From contig JASJEI010000264.1 in assembly GCA_030064795.1 (NCBI GenBank), positions 1-25,838 on the forward strand: a stretch of DNA of 25,838 nt, written 5' to 3'. Under the pieces are notes generated by a model. It saw nothing but the letters and a program-made list of their open reading frames with translations. It was not told where the DNA came from and did no database searches. The stretch comes from Pleurocapsa sp. MO_226.B13. GTDB taxonomy: Bacteria; Cyanobacteriota; Cyanobacteriia; Cyanobacteriales; Xenococcaceae. Shown piece by piece: positions 1 through 8,855 of the stretch (position 1 is the stretch's first letter; each line of letters starts with the position of its first letter). The position numbers and the translations under genes were made by a program.

Positions 1-83
1 GATTTTTAGGCCGATCGCAATCTGGATCTTGGCGATTGAAATTGAAGTATTTAGAGGCGATCGCTTTGATAGAAAATTAATCA

Positions 84-209
84 ATGGAGAGTGCGATCGC
101 CTTTCCTGAAGAACCATTAGTGAGATCTGCTTGAATAGGATTAGCTGAAAAACTTGGAAACATTGAGCTAAAAAAGGTTAAAGACATTATTGCACAACCA
201 AAAAGTTAG
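84..209 (+). pseudogene. Possible decayed short ORF with in-frame stop
   Basis: A 42-codon frame opens with ATG at 84 and ends with TAG at 207-209, but is broken by an in-frame TGA at 132-134 (codon 17). The part after the stop reads as a lysine-rich, helix-like tail (GLAEKLGNIELKKVKDII). I do not recognise a family. It may be the end of a lost gene or chance; the only support is the continuous frame on both sides of the stop. Confidence 0.2.
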
Positions 210-333
210 GTTCAGGGGACGAAAAAGCCCTAAAGTTTGTGAAACTCCCTTGCACTTGGTCACCCAAGAACAAATGTACCGTAAATCTAACCAGTACGTC
301 TCTACGATCTATCTATTTTTTGGAAGGTTTTGT

Positions 334-351
334 TAATCGGATTTCCGATTA
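334..351 (-). terminator. Hairpin downstream of the RTX gene
   Basis: TAATCGG (334-340) and CCGATTA (345-351) form a perfect 7-bp stem around ATTT, about 50 bases past the stop codon of the minus-strand RTX gene. No strong U-run follows on that strand, so termination is only a guess from position. Confidence 0.3.
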
Positions 352-398
352 CTAACTGCTCTGCATATCTACCTATTTATAGCAAGCTTTAGAGTATT

Positions 399-3269
399 TC
401 AGATAAAATTAAATACCGAGTCGGAAATAGTTAAATCGGCAGGAATATTTTCCAAGACTGCGATTAATTCTCCGAGAGAATAATTGCCAGGATGATAAAT
501 TATCTCTGCATTAGTATTTCCGACACTATTTTGATAAAAATTTAAACTATATCGATCGCTCCTGCCCATCAATTTAATAGTATCTTGCTCGACGTTGAGA
601 TTAATAATCAGAGCAAAATCATTGATTCCTTTGGTGTTGCCTTTCCTGTCATCATAATAGACTTGACCGCCATCGCCCAAAGTAAAAATATCGTTTCCCG
701 TTCCTCCCACCAGAGTATCTAGTTCATTTAGTCCCAAACTAGGATCGCCTGGTTTTGTACCATCCAAGACATCATTGTCCCGATCGCCATTAAGGCGATC
801 GCTTCCTTTTCCACCATAAAGAGTATCGTTGCCTTTACCTCCGTTCAAAATATCGTTACCATCATCTCCAGCAAGTAGATCTGCTTGGCTATTGCCATTC
901 AAGCGATCGCTGCCGACTCCTCCACGCAGAGTATCATTGCCATTACCTCCATCAAGAGTATCATTACCACTATTTCCAAATAATAAATCTGCATCGTTTG
1001 CCCCAACTAAAAGATCGTTACCAGAATCGGCTTTGAGGTAATCGTTGCCATCTCCTCCCTTTAAAGTGTCATCATTTTGATTTCCCAGTAGGGTATCGTT
1101 ACCGCTATTACCGTAAAGTAGATCGTTACCCAATTTACCCATCAGGCGATCGCTGCCTTCATTGCCTCTGAGGGTGTCTCTTCCCGTACCTCCATTGAGA
1201 GTATCGCTGCCTTCATTTCCGTAAAGCAGATCGTTGTTAGCATCGCCATTTAAACTATCATTATCTACGCCACCATTAAGAGTATCGTTACCGTTGCTAC
1301 CGTAAAGAGTATCTTTGCCATAATCGCCATCTAATAAATCTTGTCCGTTACCACCATTGAGAAAATCATTGCCAGAATCGGCTTTAAGGTAATCGTTGCC
1401 ATCGCCTCCCCTTAAGGTGTCATCATTTTGATTTCCCACTAGGGTATCGTCACCGCTATTGCCGTAAAGTAGATCCTTGCCCAATTTACCCATCAGGCGA
1501 TCGCGATCGTCATTACCCTTGAGGGTATCATCGCCATCATTGCCTGTAATGGTGTCATTACCAGCTAAACCAGAAATACTGTCGTCCCCCGCAGTCCCCA
1601 CTAAATTGTCATTCTCATTAGTGCCAACAAGAGAACCGCCATAAGCTGCCGAACCGAAAATGATGTATGCTTCCCCTTCTCTGGTATATTGCCCAGTAAC
1701 ATCGACATCAGGCGCACTAATAACCAGATCGGCAATCTTGTCGCCGTTAAAGTCTCCTCCACTACTAATAGCACTACCAAAAAGATCGTCGCGATCGCTT
1801 CCTACAATCTTTGCTCCCTCGTTACTACTGAGATTTTCTAGGTCAATTACCGCCTCAAAACCGTTGTTGTTGCCAAAAATCAGGTAAGTTTCTCCTCGAC
1901 GGTCACTATAACTATATCCAGCAAAACTAAGAGTCCGTCCTGCGGTACTTGCTGTAATTAAAAGATCGTCAATACCATCCCCATCAAGATCTCCAGTACT
2001 GACAGCATTTCCTAACCCATCATCTAAATCTAGTCCAGGAATACTAAAGCCATTCGTGCCATCGAGATTAGTTAGGTCAAATTGAGCCTCAAAACCACGG
2101 TTATTGCCAAAGATGACGTAGACTCCACCCTCATAAGTATATTCTCCAGCTTGGGAAGCTTGTTTTGCTCCTAAAATTAGATCGTCAATTCCATCGCCGT
2201 TAAGATCGCCTGCATTGCTAACCGCACTGCCTAAATTATCTTCCTCGTCGATCCCCGCGATCGCAAAACCATTTGCACCATTGAGATTATCAAGATTGAA
2301 TCGAGAATTAAAACCGTTTTGACTACCAAAGATGACGTAGACTTCTCCGCGTCTGTCACTTTCACCAGCTAACGCATAAGGACTATCTAAAGCTTCTCCT
2401 GCTGCGGGTGTACCTATAACCAGATCGTCAATCCCATCGCCGTTAAGATCTCCTGCGTTACTGAGGGCATAACCCAAACTATCGTAAGCATTTTTGCCTT
2501 CAATAATCAAACCGTTATTGCCATTTAACAGAGCAAGATTGAGATTAGAATCAAAATTGTTACTACCAAAAACAATATATGTTTCCCCTCTGCGATCGCT
2601 GTAACTATAGCCATTGTCATTGGTAATTGCTTTTCCCGCCCCCGCAGCACTAACCGCCAAGTCATCGATACCATCACCATTGATATCCCCTGTGCTAGTA
2701 ACTGCCGTACCCAAGTTATCCTGTGCGTCTATACCCCCAAGGGTCAAGCCATTACTGCCATTAAGAGAAGTGAGATCGATCTCAGCAGCAAAATTATTTT
2801 GCCGACCAAAAATTAGATAAACTCTTCCTCTACCCTCGCTATATTCGTAGCCATAATTAGTAATTCTTCCTCCTGCATAGGGGGCAGTAACTATCAAGTC
2901 GTCTAAACCATCTCCATTGATATCTCCTGTCGAAATGGCACTGCCTAAACTATCTTCTTCATTCACACCTGTAACGGTAAAGCCATTGTCACCATTCAGG
3001 CTATTCAAATCGAAGCTAGAGTCAAAACCGTCTTGACTGCCAAAGATAACGTAGGTTTTGCCACGACCGTCGCTATAGTAATAACTGTATGGATTGATGC
3101 TAACCTCTCCAGCATTAGACGAACTAATAATGAGATCTTCAATACCGTCGCCGTTAAGATCGCCTGTAATGTCTACGACCGTTCCTAAATTATCGTCCTG
3201 AGTCAAACCAGAAATAGTTAAGCCATTATTACCGTTGAGGTCGTTGAGATTTAATAAAGTTGTAGCCAA
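399..3269 (-). CDS. FG-GAP / RTX calcium-binding repeat protein
   Basis: Large acidic, Gly/Asn/Asp-rich protein of about 956 residues, probably exported. Residues ~1-545 hold seven FG-GAP-type repeats, each with a GD(L/I)[12 protein letters not shown] calcium loop; seven is the number expected for one complete integrin-alpha-like beta-propeller. Residues ~550-860 are tandem RTX nonapeptides (GGxGxDxLx), which fold as a calcium beta-roll. A non-repetitive C-terminus of ~100 residues follows, as in type I secretion substrates. There is no N-terminal signal peptide, which fits C-terminal-signal (HlyBD-TolC-like) export, although no transporter gene is in the window. I place the start at TTG 3269 because GGAG (rc of 3279-3282) lies 9 bases upstream and the result begins (M)[12 protein letters not shown], directly at the first repeat; an upstream TTG at 3284 lacks this support. 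A 351-bp-spaced internal duplication lies in the RTX part. The adhesion or matrix role is inference. Confidence 0.85.
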   Translation of the reverse strand: MATTLLNLNDLNGNNGLTISGLTQDDNLGTVVDITGDLNGDGIEDLIISSSNAGEVSINPYSYYYSDGRGKTYVIFGSQDGFDSSFDLNSLNGDNGFTVTGVNEEDSLGSAISTGDINGDGLDDLIVTAPYAGGRITNYGYEYSEGRGRVYLIFGRQNNFAAEIDLTSLNGSNGLTLGGIDAQDNLGTAVTSTGDINGDGIDDLAVSAAGAGKAITNDNGYSYSDRRGETYIVFGSNNFDSNLNLALLNGNNGLIIEGKNAYDSLGYALSNAGDLNGDGIDDLVIGTPAAGEALDSPYALAGESDRRGEVYVIFGSQNGFNSRFNLDNLNGANGFAIAGIDEEDNLGSAVSNAGDLNGDGIDDLILGAKQASQAGEYTYEGGVYVIFGNNRGFEAQFDLTNLDGTNGFSIPGLDLDDGLGNAVSTGDLDGDGIDDLLITASTAGRTLSFAGYSYSDRRGETYLIFGNNNGFEAVIDLENLSSNEGAKIVGSDRDDLFGSAISSGGDFNGDKIADLVISAPDVDVTGQYTREGEAYIIFGSAAYGGSLVGTNENDNLVGTAGDDSISGLAGNDTITGNDGDDTLKGNDDRDRLMGKLGKDLLYGNSGDDTLVGNQNDDTLRGGDGNDYLKADSGNDFLNGGNGQDLLDGDYGKDTLYGSNGNDTLNGGVDNDSLNGDANNDLLYGNEGSDTLNGGTGRDTLRGNEGSDRLMGKLGNDLLYGNSGNDTLLGNQNDDTLKGGDGNDYLKADSGNDLLVGANDADLLFGNSGNDTLDGGNGNDTLRGGVGSDRLNGNSQADLLAGDDGNDILNGGKGNDTLYGGKGSDRLNGDRDNDVLDGTKPGDPSLGLNELDTLVGGTGNDIFTLGDGGQVYYDDRKGNTKGINDFALIINLNVEQDTIKLMGRSDRYSLNFYQNSVGNTNAEIIYHPGNYSLGELIAVLENIPADLTISDSVFNFI
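1021..1506 (-). repeat. Internal duplication in the RTX coding array
   Basis: Bases ~1021-1155 and ~1372-1506 are near-identical, with roughly ten differences by eye. They encode the same stretch of about 45 residues (both contain [21 protein letters not shown] and YLKADSGND). The offset is 351 bp = 117 residues = 13 nonapeptides, so the register of the beta-roll is kept. Confidence 0.8.
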
Positions 3270-3450
3270 GATAAGTATCTCCAATATTCATGTGGATCGT
3301 AATGCCAGTTCGATCGCCACTTTCTTTATTTCTTTGGTGCTTGATTTTTTACTTTTTCGAGCTTTTGCAAAGAAATGTAAACTATTAAATATAAACTTCA
3401 AATTAAGCAAAATTATTAATCTTTATTTAGAATAGTTAAAAAACTTAGAT

Positions 3451-3828
3451 ATGAAATATCACGTTGTTTTTGATGGAAAGTGCAATCTCTGCACTAATTT
3501 TGCCCAATTACTCAAGCAATTCGATCGCGACCAGATTTTTGCCTATATTCCGATGCAGGATGAATCGACCTTGGCAAAATTTGGGATTACTCCTACTGAC
3601 TGCGAAGCAGGAATGATTTTAATTGATGCCGAGCAACCAGAAAGAAGATGGCAGGGTAGCGAAGCAGCAGAAGAAATTACCCGTTTGCTACCCCTAGGAG
3701 ATTTATTTATCAAAGCCTATCGTGCTATCCCAGGCATGAAATGGTTAGGCGATCGCAGTTACGAACAGATACGAGACAATCGTTATCAATGGTTCGGCGA
3801 AAGAGAAGAAACCTGTGATTGTCCTTAA
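3451..3828 (+). CDS. DCC-family thiol-disulfide oxidoreductase (DUF393)
   Basis: 125 residues. The N-terminus has the family signature: a beta-strand, then FDGKCNLC with the DxxCxxC motif at D8, C11 and C14. The family is thioredoxin-like in outline and predicted to carry out thiol-disulfide exchange, but its substrates are mostly unknown. The C-terminus ends in a CDCP motif, adding two more cysteines. A small gene starts 27 bases downstream on the same strand, so the two are probably co-transcribed. The divergent RTX gene lies about 180 bases upstream, leaving an AT-rich shared promoter region. The family call is firm; the specific role is not known. Confidence 0.85.
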   Translation: MKYHVVFDGKCNLCTNFAQLLKQFDRDQIFAYIPMQDESTLAKFGITPTDCEAGMILIDAEQPERRWQGSEAAEEITRLLPLGDLFIKAYRAIPGMKWLGDRSYEQIRDNRYQWFGEREETCDCP

Positions 3829-3855
3829 GAAAAGCTATTAATCAGAAAAAAAATC

Positions 3856-4074
3856 ATGTCACAAGCAACTATTTGGGTCAACGAACAAATCGATCCAGGC
3901 GGTATAATTCACGCCTGTATTGCCTGTCTGGACGAAAAAGCAGCTCAAGATTGTCATCAAAATTGGCAAGATAGTCTCACCGAACAACAAAAGCAAAGTG
4001 GTTGGGTTGCCAGTCTCCGCACCGTTGATTCCTGGGATGATGTTCCCGTCAATGCCCTAAAATTAAGTTTTTAG
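3856..4074 (+). CDS. Small conserved-type hypothetical protein
   Basis: 72 residues, soluble, with no membrane segment or signal peptide. It has three cysteines (C21, C24, C33), two of them in an ACIAC arrangement reminiscent of a CxxC redox or metal site, and several tryptophans. I do not recognise a named family. It begins 27 bases after the DCC-family gene, in the same direction, with only an A-rich leader and no strong ribosome-binding site, so it is probably the second gene of that transcript. A thiol-linked function is an inference from neighbourhood and the CxxC-like pair only. Confidence 0.65.
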   Translation: MSQATIWVNEQIDPGGIIHACIACLDEKAAQDCHQNWQDSLTEQQKQSGWVASLRTVDSWDDVPVNALKLSF

Positions 4075-4157
4075 CTGCTTTATTGCTAGTAAATATTTTC
4101 TTCTCTAAAATCTACCAAGTTAAACCAAAAGTAGATCTTTCCGTATTTAAGATTTAC

Positions 4158-4192
4158 GTAGTAGATAGCAATCCCATGAATCTATCTACTAC
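4158..4192. terminator. Bidirectional hairpin between convergent genes
   Basis: GTAGTAGATAG (4158-4168) and CTATCTACTAC (4182-4192) form a perfect 11-bp stem with a 13-base loop. It sits between the ends of the plus-strand 72-residue gene and the minus-strand mazF. There is no long U-run on either side, so it may be a weak bidirectional terminator or an RNA 3'-end stabiliser. Confidence 0.45.
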
Positions 4193-4223
4193 TTGAGGTG
4201 CGATCGCCAGTTGCGACTTCTGT

Positions 4224-4562
4224 TCAACGATCGAAAATAATTGGTTTAATTCTTCTTAAAACATCTTGAAAAAGTAAATCTGGACAAGTGCAAATAAAAT
4301 CATACTTTCTAGCTCGAAAATCCAGCGATCTTAATTGGTCGCACATTATAACCCCCATAACTGATAATCCAGAAGGAATCAGCACATAAAAAGGATTGAC
4401 CCTTGAAGTAGAAGATACAGGAACGATCAAAGCAAAACCCATTTTTTGGTTAAAACTACTGTGGCTAACTACCAAACCTGGTCTACGTCCTTTTTGTTCG
4501 TGTCCCGTCTGAGGGTCAAAATTGAGCCAGATAAATTCTTGTCTTTGGGGAAACGTTACCAA
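4224..4562 (-). CDS. mazF: MazF/PemK-family toxin (endoribonuclease)
   Basis: 112 residues from the preferred start. The beginning (IWLNFDPQTGHEQKGRRPGLVVS) is the classic MazF/PemK beta-hairpin with the GHEQ.GRRP signature; the later VCP-like strand reads MCDQLRSLDF, the usual 'V(x)DQ(V/L)(R/K)S(L/V)D' motif. Family members are sequence-specific mRNA interferases neutralised by the antitoxin encoded just upstream. I start it at TTG 4562: AAGGA lies 7 bases upstream, and the protein then begins VTFPQRQEF as in homologues. A TTG at 4589 would add nine basic residues with no such support. From 4562 the gene overlaps the end of mazE by 7 bases, so translational coupling is likely. The C-terminus is complete. 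Confidence 0.88.
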   Translation of the reverse strand: MVTFPQRQEFIWLNFDPQTGHEQKGRRPGLVVSHSSFNQKMGFALIVPVSSTSRVNPFYVLIPSGLSVMGVIMCDQLRSLDFRARKYDFICTCPDLLFQDVLRRIKPIIFDR

Positions 4563-4798
4563 ATTTCTTTTCCTTCGGGTTTCCCCCAATCAATTTCTGG
4601 TTCGGGGTCTTCTGTTACTTGAGACAATAAATCGTCTAGAGATAGTTCTGGTAATTGAGGAATTGGCTCTAAAATTATTTTCCCTGCTTCTTCTGTAATT
4701 GTTAAGCGGTCGTTTACCTTAAGATTTAAAGCCTGTACGATATGCTTGGGCAAGCGAATAGCTAAAGAATTTCCCCATTGTCCGATTGAACTGTTCAT
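4556..4798 (-). CDS. mazE: MazE-type AbrB/SpoVT antitoxin
   Basis: 80 residues. The N-terminal half, IGQWGNSLAIRLPKHIVQAL followed by NLKVNDRLTI, is a textbook MazE swapped-hairpin AbrB DNA-binding domain. The acidic C-terminal tail (LDDLLSQVTEDPEPEIDWG) is the usual toxin-binding segment. ATG 4798 is chosen over an in-frame TTG at 4834 because MazE proteins start right before this motif and the longer form would run through the operator-like dyad. Expected roles are to repress its own operon and to bind and inhibit the toxin encoded downstream. Confidence 0.9.
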   Translation of the reverse strand: MNSSIGQWGNSLAIRLPKHIVQALNLKVNDRLTITEEAGKIILEPIPQLPELSLDDLLSQVTEDPEPEIDWGKPEGKEIW

Positions 4799-4815
4799 GA
4801 AGATCGCATATTTAG

Positions 4816-4832
4816 GATATACATAGTATATC
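4816..4832 (-). promoter_or_regulatory. Perfect dyad upstream of mazEF (probable operator)
   Basis: GATATAC-ATA-GTATATC is a perfect 7-3-7 inverted repeat whose near edge is 17 bases upstream of the mazE ATG. MazE-type antitoxins autoregulate through such dyads, so this is the best candidate operator. The function is inferred from symmetry and position. Confidence 0.6.
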
Positions 4833-4928
4833 AATAAACAGAAAAAACAGATATAACGTTCACAACGTATCCAAATGAATAATGACTAAATTTATAACGA
4901 TGAGTTAATCACTCGATCACTTTTTAAC

Positions 4929-4958
4929 TTGCATTTCTTAATTAGGTGCAGTTATAAT
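4929..4958 (+). promoter_or_regulatory. Candidate sigma-70-type promoter for the thioredoxin reductase
   Basis: TTGCAT (4929-4934) and TATAAT (4953-4958) are separated by 18 bases, close to the SigA consensus, and lie about 60 bases upstream of the ATG at 5019. A GGGGGA run just before the ATG can serve as the ribosome-binding site. Confidence 0.55.
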
Positions 4959-5018
4959 CGTAAAAACGAAGTCGGTATGAGTTCGCTTTAATCAAAAATT
5001 TAAAATGGGGGAAAAATT

Positions 5019-6413
5019 ATGGTCAAGCAAAACATCGAAAATGTAGTCATTATTGGTTCTGGGCCGGCGGGATATACGGCTGCGATCTATGCAGCCAGAG
5101 CTAACTTAAAACCAGTCTTACTTGAAGGTTTAGAGGCGGGAGGAGTACCTGGGGGACAGTTGATGACTACTACTGAGGTGGAAAATTTTCCTGGCTTTCC
5201 AGAAGGAATTACAGGGCCAGAGCTAATGGAGAGAATGCGATCGCAAGCACTTCGTTGGGGAACAGAATGTTATACCGAAGATGCGATTAAAGTTGACCTA
5301 TCCCAGCGTCCTTTTACCGTTACTTCCACCGAGAGAGAAATCAAAACTAACAGTATTATTATTGCCACGGGTGCTACGGCAAAACGTTTGGGCTTACCTA
5401 GCGAAAAACAATACTGGAATAATGGCATTTCGGCTTGTGCAATTTGTGATGGTGCCAGCCCTATTTTTAATGGTAAAGAATTAATTGTTATCGGTGGTGG
5501 TGACTCCGCAGCCGAAGAAGCTGTCTATCTAACCAAATATGGCAAGAGAGTTCATCTTTTAGTCCGTCGGGGAGAATTGCGGGCTAGCAAAGCGATGCAA
5601 AACAGAGTTCTAAATAACTCCAAAATTACCGTTCACTGGCATACAGAAGCAATCGATGTTTACGGCGAAAATAATCGGATGACGGGGATCGAAGTCCGCA
5701 ATAACCAAACGGGAGAAGAAAGCCAGATTCAGAGTAATGGTTTATTTTATGCGATCGGACATCATCCCAATACAGATTTATTTAAAGGTCAAATAGAATT
5801 AGACGAAGTAGGCTACATTCTGGTCACTCCTGGTACGGTAGCCACTTCTGTAGAGGGTGTATATGCAGCAGGAGACGTACAAGACCACGAATATCGCCAA
5901 GCAGTTTCCGCAGCGGGAACGGGTTGTATGGCAGCCTTAGCAGCCGAAAGATGGCTTTCCGAACGCAATCTCATTATCGAACATACTCAGCAACCCCAAG
6001 AAAATACAGCAGAAGCAGCAACAACTGAAACTAATAAAACCGATCGCAAAACAGCCGATACAGAAGAGACATTCGAGATCGATAACACAAGTCATGTTGG
6101 CGGTTATGCCTTAAGAAAACTATTCCACGAAAGCGATCGCCTGTTGATGGTCAAATATGTATCCCCCACCTGTGGCCCGTGTAAAAGACTCTCGCCCATT
6201 TTAGATAAAGTCGTTCGAGAACACGAAGATCGGATTCATTTTGTAGAGATAGACATCGTAGACGATCCTGAAATAGCCCAAATGGGTCAAGTCGTGGGTA
6301 CTCCCACAGTACAATTCTTCCGCGATCGAGAATTACTTCAAGAAGTAAAAGGAGTCAAACAAAAGAGCGAATATCGCCAGATTATTGAAGGGTACTTGCC
6401 AGCTAGTGTTTGA
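5019..6413 (+). CDS. trxB: NADPH-thioredoxin reductase with fused thioredoxin (NTRC type)
   Basis: 464 residues, a complete two-enzyme fusion. Residues 1-320 are a low-Mr thioredoxin reductase: FAD-binding GSGPAGY from residue 13, redox-active CAIC at 140-143, NADPH-binding GGGDSA at 159-164, and the second FAD motif AAGDVQD near 283. A Gln/Thr/Glu-rich linker (~325-355) leads to a thioredoxin domain with CGPC at 385-388. Its active site reads PTCGPC rather than WCGPC, as in plant and cyanobacterial NTRC. NTRC proteins use NADPH to reduce 2-Cys peroxiredoxins and other targets, keeping peroxide defence running in the dark; that role is family knowledge. No peroxiredoxin gene lies nearby. It is preceded by a good promoter and appears monocistronic. 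Confidence 0.95.
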   Translation: MVKQNIENVVIIGSGPAGYTAAIYAARANLKPVLLEGLEAGGVPGGQLMTTTEVENFPGFPEGITGPELMERMRSQALRWGTECYTEDAIKVDLSQRPFTVTSTEREIKTNSIIIATGATAKRLGLPSEKQYWNNGISACAICDGASPIFNGKELIVIGGGDSAAEEAVYLTKYGKRVHLLVRRGELRASKAMQNRVLNNSKITVHWHTEAIDVYGENNRMTGIEVRNNQTGEESQIQSNGLFYAIGHHPNTDLFKGQIELDEVGYILVTPGTVATSVEGVYAAGDVQDHEYRQAVSAAGTGCMAALAAERWLSERNLIIEHTQQPQENTAEAATTETNKTDRKTADTEETFEIDNTSHVGGYALRKLFHESDRLLMVKYVSPTCGPCKRLSPILDKVVREHEDRIHFVEIDIVDDPEIAQMGQVVGTPTVQFFRDRELLQEVKGVKQKSEYRQIIEGYLPASV

Positions 6414-6482
6414 TTGCGGTTTGTAGCTCTTAGCTCCTAATCTTGTAAGTAGAACCATTCCCTCGAACCCAAACTAAATTAT

Positions 6483-6557
6483 GTTTGTAGTAATGGCAAA
6501 GAGCCATTGCCAGCAATGCGCTTTAGCCTAATAGCTCCTTGAGGGTTAACTACAAAC
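6483..6557. repeat. Palindromic interspersed element
   Basis: GTTTGTAGT (6483-6491) and ACTACAAAC (6549-6557) are perfect 9-bp inverted ends. Inside, AATGGC (6492-6497) and GCCATT (6503-6508) form a second hairpin. A partial related stretch (GTTTGTAGCTCTTAGCTCCT) begins near 6419. The structure resembles small non-coding palindromic repeats common between cyanobacterial genes; it lies between convergent genes and could also act as a transcription end. Confidence 0.55.
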
Positions 6558-6590
6558 TTTATTTAGGTTGAGTTACCGCTCGATTATTAC

Positions 6591-7295
6591 TTAATAATCT
6601 TTGCTATCAGATTCTACAACTTCTCGTTTCGAGAAACCCCAGGTAAAGAAAATTGCCACTACCGCAATGGTCACCCATTCGGGGATATAAGTATCTGGTA
6701 GCCAAACTTTTAATAGTAGACGCAAACCCACAAAACCCACGGTAATAAATCCCGCATCTTCCAGGTGAGTGTATTCCTGTAGCCAGCGGATAAATAAACC
6801 AGCCAGAAAACGTAAGATTACAATTCCAATTGTACCCCCAGCAACAATTAACCAAGTATCTTCGGTAATTGCGATCGCTGAAGTAACACTGTCTAAGGAA
6901 AAAGCCAGATCGGTAATGGCAATAGTCGGAATTACTTGCCAAATAGATTTAAAGCCCAAACTCCTGTGTTCGAGTTCTTCTTCCTCATCTTCCCCTGAAA
7001 AAAAATAATTAAAAACTAGCCAGAGTAAATATAATGCCCCCAACAGCTCAAACTGCCAATATTTGACTACCCAGGTAGCAGCTATGATGAGAATAATTCT
7101 GAGGATGTAGGCAGCAATAAGCCCAACGTCGAGAGCTTGACGCTGTAACTTAGGATCTTGCACACTTTTGGCAATTGCTGCTAAAGCGATCGCATTGTCG
7201 GCAGACAAAACTGCTTCTAAAACTATCAAAATCAGCAGTATAAAATAGACTTCGACCCCAGCACTGGTAAAATAATTGACTATATTTTCTAGCAT
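6591..7295 (-). CDS. TerC-family integral membrane protein
   Basis: 234 residues with about seven hydrophobic segments. Two TerC signatures are clear: an acidic residue-bearing helix (EAVLSADNAIALAAIAK) and its partner (DLAFSLDSVTSAIAIT), both holding membrane aspartates thought to bind a metal ion. An acidic cytoplasmic loop (GEDEEEELEHR) lies between them. TerC/Alx proteins are linked to tellurite resistance and, in several bacteria, to Mn2+ export or metallation of exported enzymes; a manganese role in a photosynthetic cell is plausible but inferred. The gene is convergent with the thioredoxin reductase and diverges from psaM. The start is ATG 7295. Confidence 0.88.
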   Translation of the reverse strand: MLENIVNYFTSAGVEVYFILLILIVLEAVLSADNAIALAAIAKSVQDPKLQRQALDVGLIAAYILRIILIIAATWVVKYWQFELLGALYLLWLVFNYFFSGEDEEEELEHRSLGFKSIWQVIPTIAITDLAFSLDSVTSAIAITEDTWLIVAGGTIGIVILRFLAGLFIRWLQEYTHLEDAGFITVGFVGLRLLLKVWLPDTYIPEWVTIAVVAIFFTWGFSKREVVESDSKDY

Positions 7296-7441
7296 TCAGT
7301 ATGTTTTTTAGTTAAATCAGATTGAAAATTTTAATCGGTATGAGTTTAGGATCGACTAAGAGACAATCTTCACCAATCTATCAATTTGATGATTTTCTCC
7401 CGGTTTCTCCTAGTTTTTACTTAAGTTTTCTTTTTAATTAT

Positions 7442-7459
7442 GTTGCATCTTGTTACAAG
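7442..7459 (+). promoter_or_regulatory. Probable HLR1 element (RpaB site) upstream of psaM
   Basis: Two direct octamers, GTTGCATC and GTTACAAG, are separated by 2 bases, giving the 10-base spacing of HLR1, consensus (G/T)TTACA(T/A)(T/A)-NN-repeat; matches are 6/8 and 7/8. The second half also lies in a perfect 17-bp dyad, CATCTTGTTACAAGATG (7446-7462). HLR1 is known to bind RpaB at photosystem I promoters and respond to high light. The site is about 75 bases upstream of the psaM ATG. Confidence 0.5.
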
Positions 7460-7533
7460 ATGTTTTGTTTGGGGTCGATTATGACGCAAATTAAGGATGG
7501 AATATCTCGTTCTTAAAAAATAGGAGTAAACCA

Positions 7534-7629
7534 ATGTCTATCTCAGATACTCAAATTTATATCGCTCTTGTAGTTGCCTTGTTCGCTGGAATTATGGCAA
7601 TTCGTCTTTCCACTGAGCTTTATAAATAA
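7534..7629 (+). CDS. psaM: Photosystem I subunit XII (PsaM)
   Basis: A 31-residue single-helix membrane protein, MSISDTQIYIALVVALFAGI followed by MAIRLSTELYK. The start (SDTQI.IALVVAL) and the end (RLSTELYK) match PsaM of other cyanobacteria. PsaM lies in the thylakoid membrane at the monomer-monomer interface of photosystem I and helps trimer formation and chlorophyll/carotenoid packing. A strong ribosome-binding site AGGAG (7522-7526) is 7 bases before the ATG. Its own upstream region carries a probable HLR1 high-light element, so it is likely a separately controlled small transcript. Confidence 0.95.
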   Translation: MSISDTQIYIALVVALFAGIMAIRLSTELYK

Positions 7630-7748
7630 GTGCTGCTCGATTAACTAACAACAGTTAAGAGATTAAATACGGGATTTTGGATTGGCAACAATGACTTTTA
7701 GTTGTTAGTCTAGAATCCTTAAATTATTATTAATGGCAGTATTCAAAC

Positions 7749-8123
7749 ATGGTTTCTCATCGGCAATCAGCTAAAAAAGTCCGCCGTAAATCTCGTCGTA
7801 GTCACAGTCCCTACAGAGCGTTAACCGTCGAAATTGGTTTGAAGCTGATTTTAAGTTGGGCAATTGTTCTTGCTGCGATCGCCTCTTTGTTTCGACTTTT
7901 GCCCTATCATCTTTCTCAACAGGCAAAATTAAAAGAATTACGCCTACAAGTAGGAGAAACTGAAGCTAGAGTGGTTAAATTAAGAAAGCAACTCAACCAT
8001 AATTTCGATCCGCAAAAGACTCAGAGTTTAATGGAACAATATAGTTCTTTGACTTCTCCCAACCAAAGCCGTATCTACTGGCTACCAGAGAATCAGGAAG
8101 AAAGAACTAGGAATCAGCAATGA
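7749..8123 (+). CDS. Small membrane-anchored coiled-coil protein
   Basis: 124 residues. A strongly basic N-terminus (about residues 6-20, KKVRRKSRRSH) is followed by one transmembrane helix (~residues 29-50) and a heptad-like coiled coil (~56-85, QAKLKELRLQVGETEARVVK). The layout, short cytoplasmic basic tail, one helix and an outside coiled coil, resembles divisome proteins of the FtsL/DivIC class, but sequence alone does not place it there. It starts 119 bases after psaM and ends 21 bases before the convergent TPR gene. I do not recognise a specific family; the frame looks genuinely coding because of its domain layout. Confidence 0.7.
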   Translation: MVSHRQSAKKVRRKSRRSHSPYRALTVEIGLKLILSWAIVLAAIASLFRLLPYHLSQQAKLKELRLQVGETEARVVKLRKQLNHNFDPQKTQSLMEQYSSLTSPNQSRIYWLPENQEERTRNQQ

Positions 8124-8144
8124 GGTAAGGATGATCTAAATTAT

Positions 8145-8855
8145 CTAAATAGATTGCAAAGGATAAAGAAGTCGCTCCAACCAAGACTCTACTTTGCTTC
8201 TATATCTTGCCAGTTCGGGTTTGGTCGCTAAAATAGCTAAACCTTTTTGATAGTCTCCTACAGCACAATTCCAATCACCTCTGAGGTGGTAGGTTCTTCC
8301 CCTTTCAGGATAGATTCTTTCCTCTAAAGCATCGCCAATAATCAAAGCAATATCAAAATTCTCTATTGCCAGATCGTATAATCCTAATTCGCGGAAAGTA
8401 ATTCCTTGATTGATCCAAGCGCGGAGGTTAGCAGGATTGAGATCTAGAGCCAGATCGTAATCGGCGATCGCTTCGGCTAATTCTCCTTGGGCTGCATAAC
8501 AATTAGCTCGATTATTATAAGCACTATCAAGATAAGGATCGATTTCTAGTGCTAGGGATAAATCGCACAAAGCCTCAATAATCTGATTATTACGAAAATA
8601 GATTAGCCCGCGATTATTATAGTTCGCTGCATTGTCGGGACAAAGAGCGATTAACTGATTGAGCAGAGAGATTGCTAGGGCATAGTCTCCCTGAGATACT
8701 TTTTCTTGCACGCAAATTCTTAAATACTGTTCCGAAGTCCGATCGACTGGAATAGACAACGATTCTAGCTCTAAGTCACGAGACGATGATAAAGACCACT
8801 GTTGCTCTGGTTGTTGAGAAGTAATATAGTTTTTTTGATTAAAATTGCTCTTCAT
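8145..8855 (-). CDS. Tetratricopeptide (TPR) repeat protein
   Basis: 236 residues. After an N-terminal ~40-residue low-complexity stretch, at least four TPR units span ~50-215, with typical W/Y-N-x-G/A signatures (NYNNRGLIYF, AYNNRANCYAAQG, AWINQGITFRELG). There is no catalytic domain, membrane helix or signal peptide, so it is a cytosolic scaffold or adaptor of unknown partner. The gene is convergent with the small membrane coiled-coil gene, ending 21 bases from it. The start ATG 8855 has no strong ribosome-binding site. Confidence 0.85.
   Translation of the reverse strand: MKSNFNQKNYITSQQPEQQWSLSSSRDLELESLSIPVDRTSEQYLRICVQEKVSQGDYALAISLLNQLIALCPDNAANYNNRGLIYFRNNQIIEALCDLSLALEIDPYLDSAYNNRANCYAAQGELAEAIADYDLALDLNPANLRAWINQGITFRELGLYDLAIENFDIALIIGDALEERIYPERGRTYHLRGDWNCAVGDYQKGLAILATKPELARYRSKVESWLERLLYPLQSI

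Larger units (their letters stand above)
1..398. other. Intergenic stretch downstream of the RTX gene
   Basis: No intact gene is supported here. The stretch carries two HIP1 octamers (near 57-64 and 93-100), a short decayed reading frame (84-209) and a hairpin just past the end of the RTX gene. The rest shows nothing I can assign. Confidence 0.6.

Noticed and set aside
780..1620. CRISPR-like or tandem satellite array
   Set aside because: The periodic GATCGTTACC-like words are the codons of RTX nonapeptides in one long reading frame, with no fixed spacers.
7322..7516. 64-residue frame between the TerC gene and psaM
   Set aside because: It runs over the probable HLR1 and promoter region of psaM and shows no domain.
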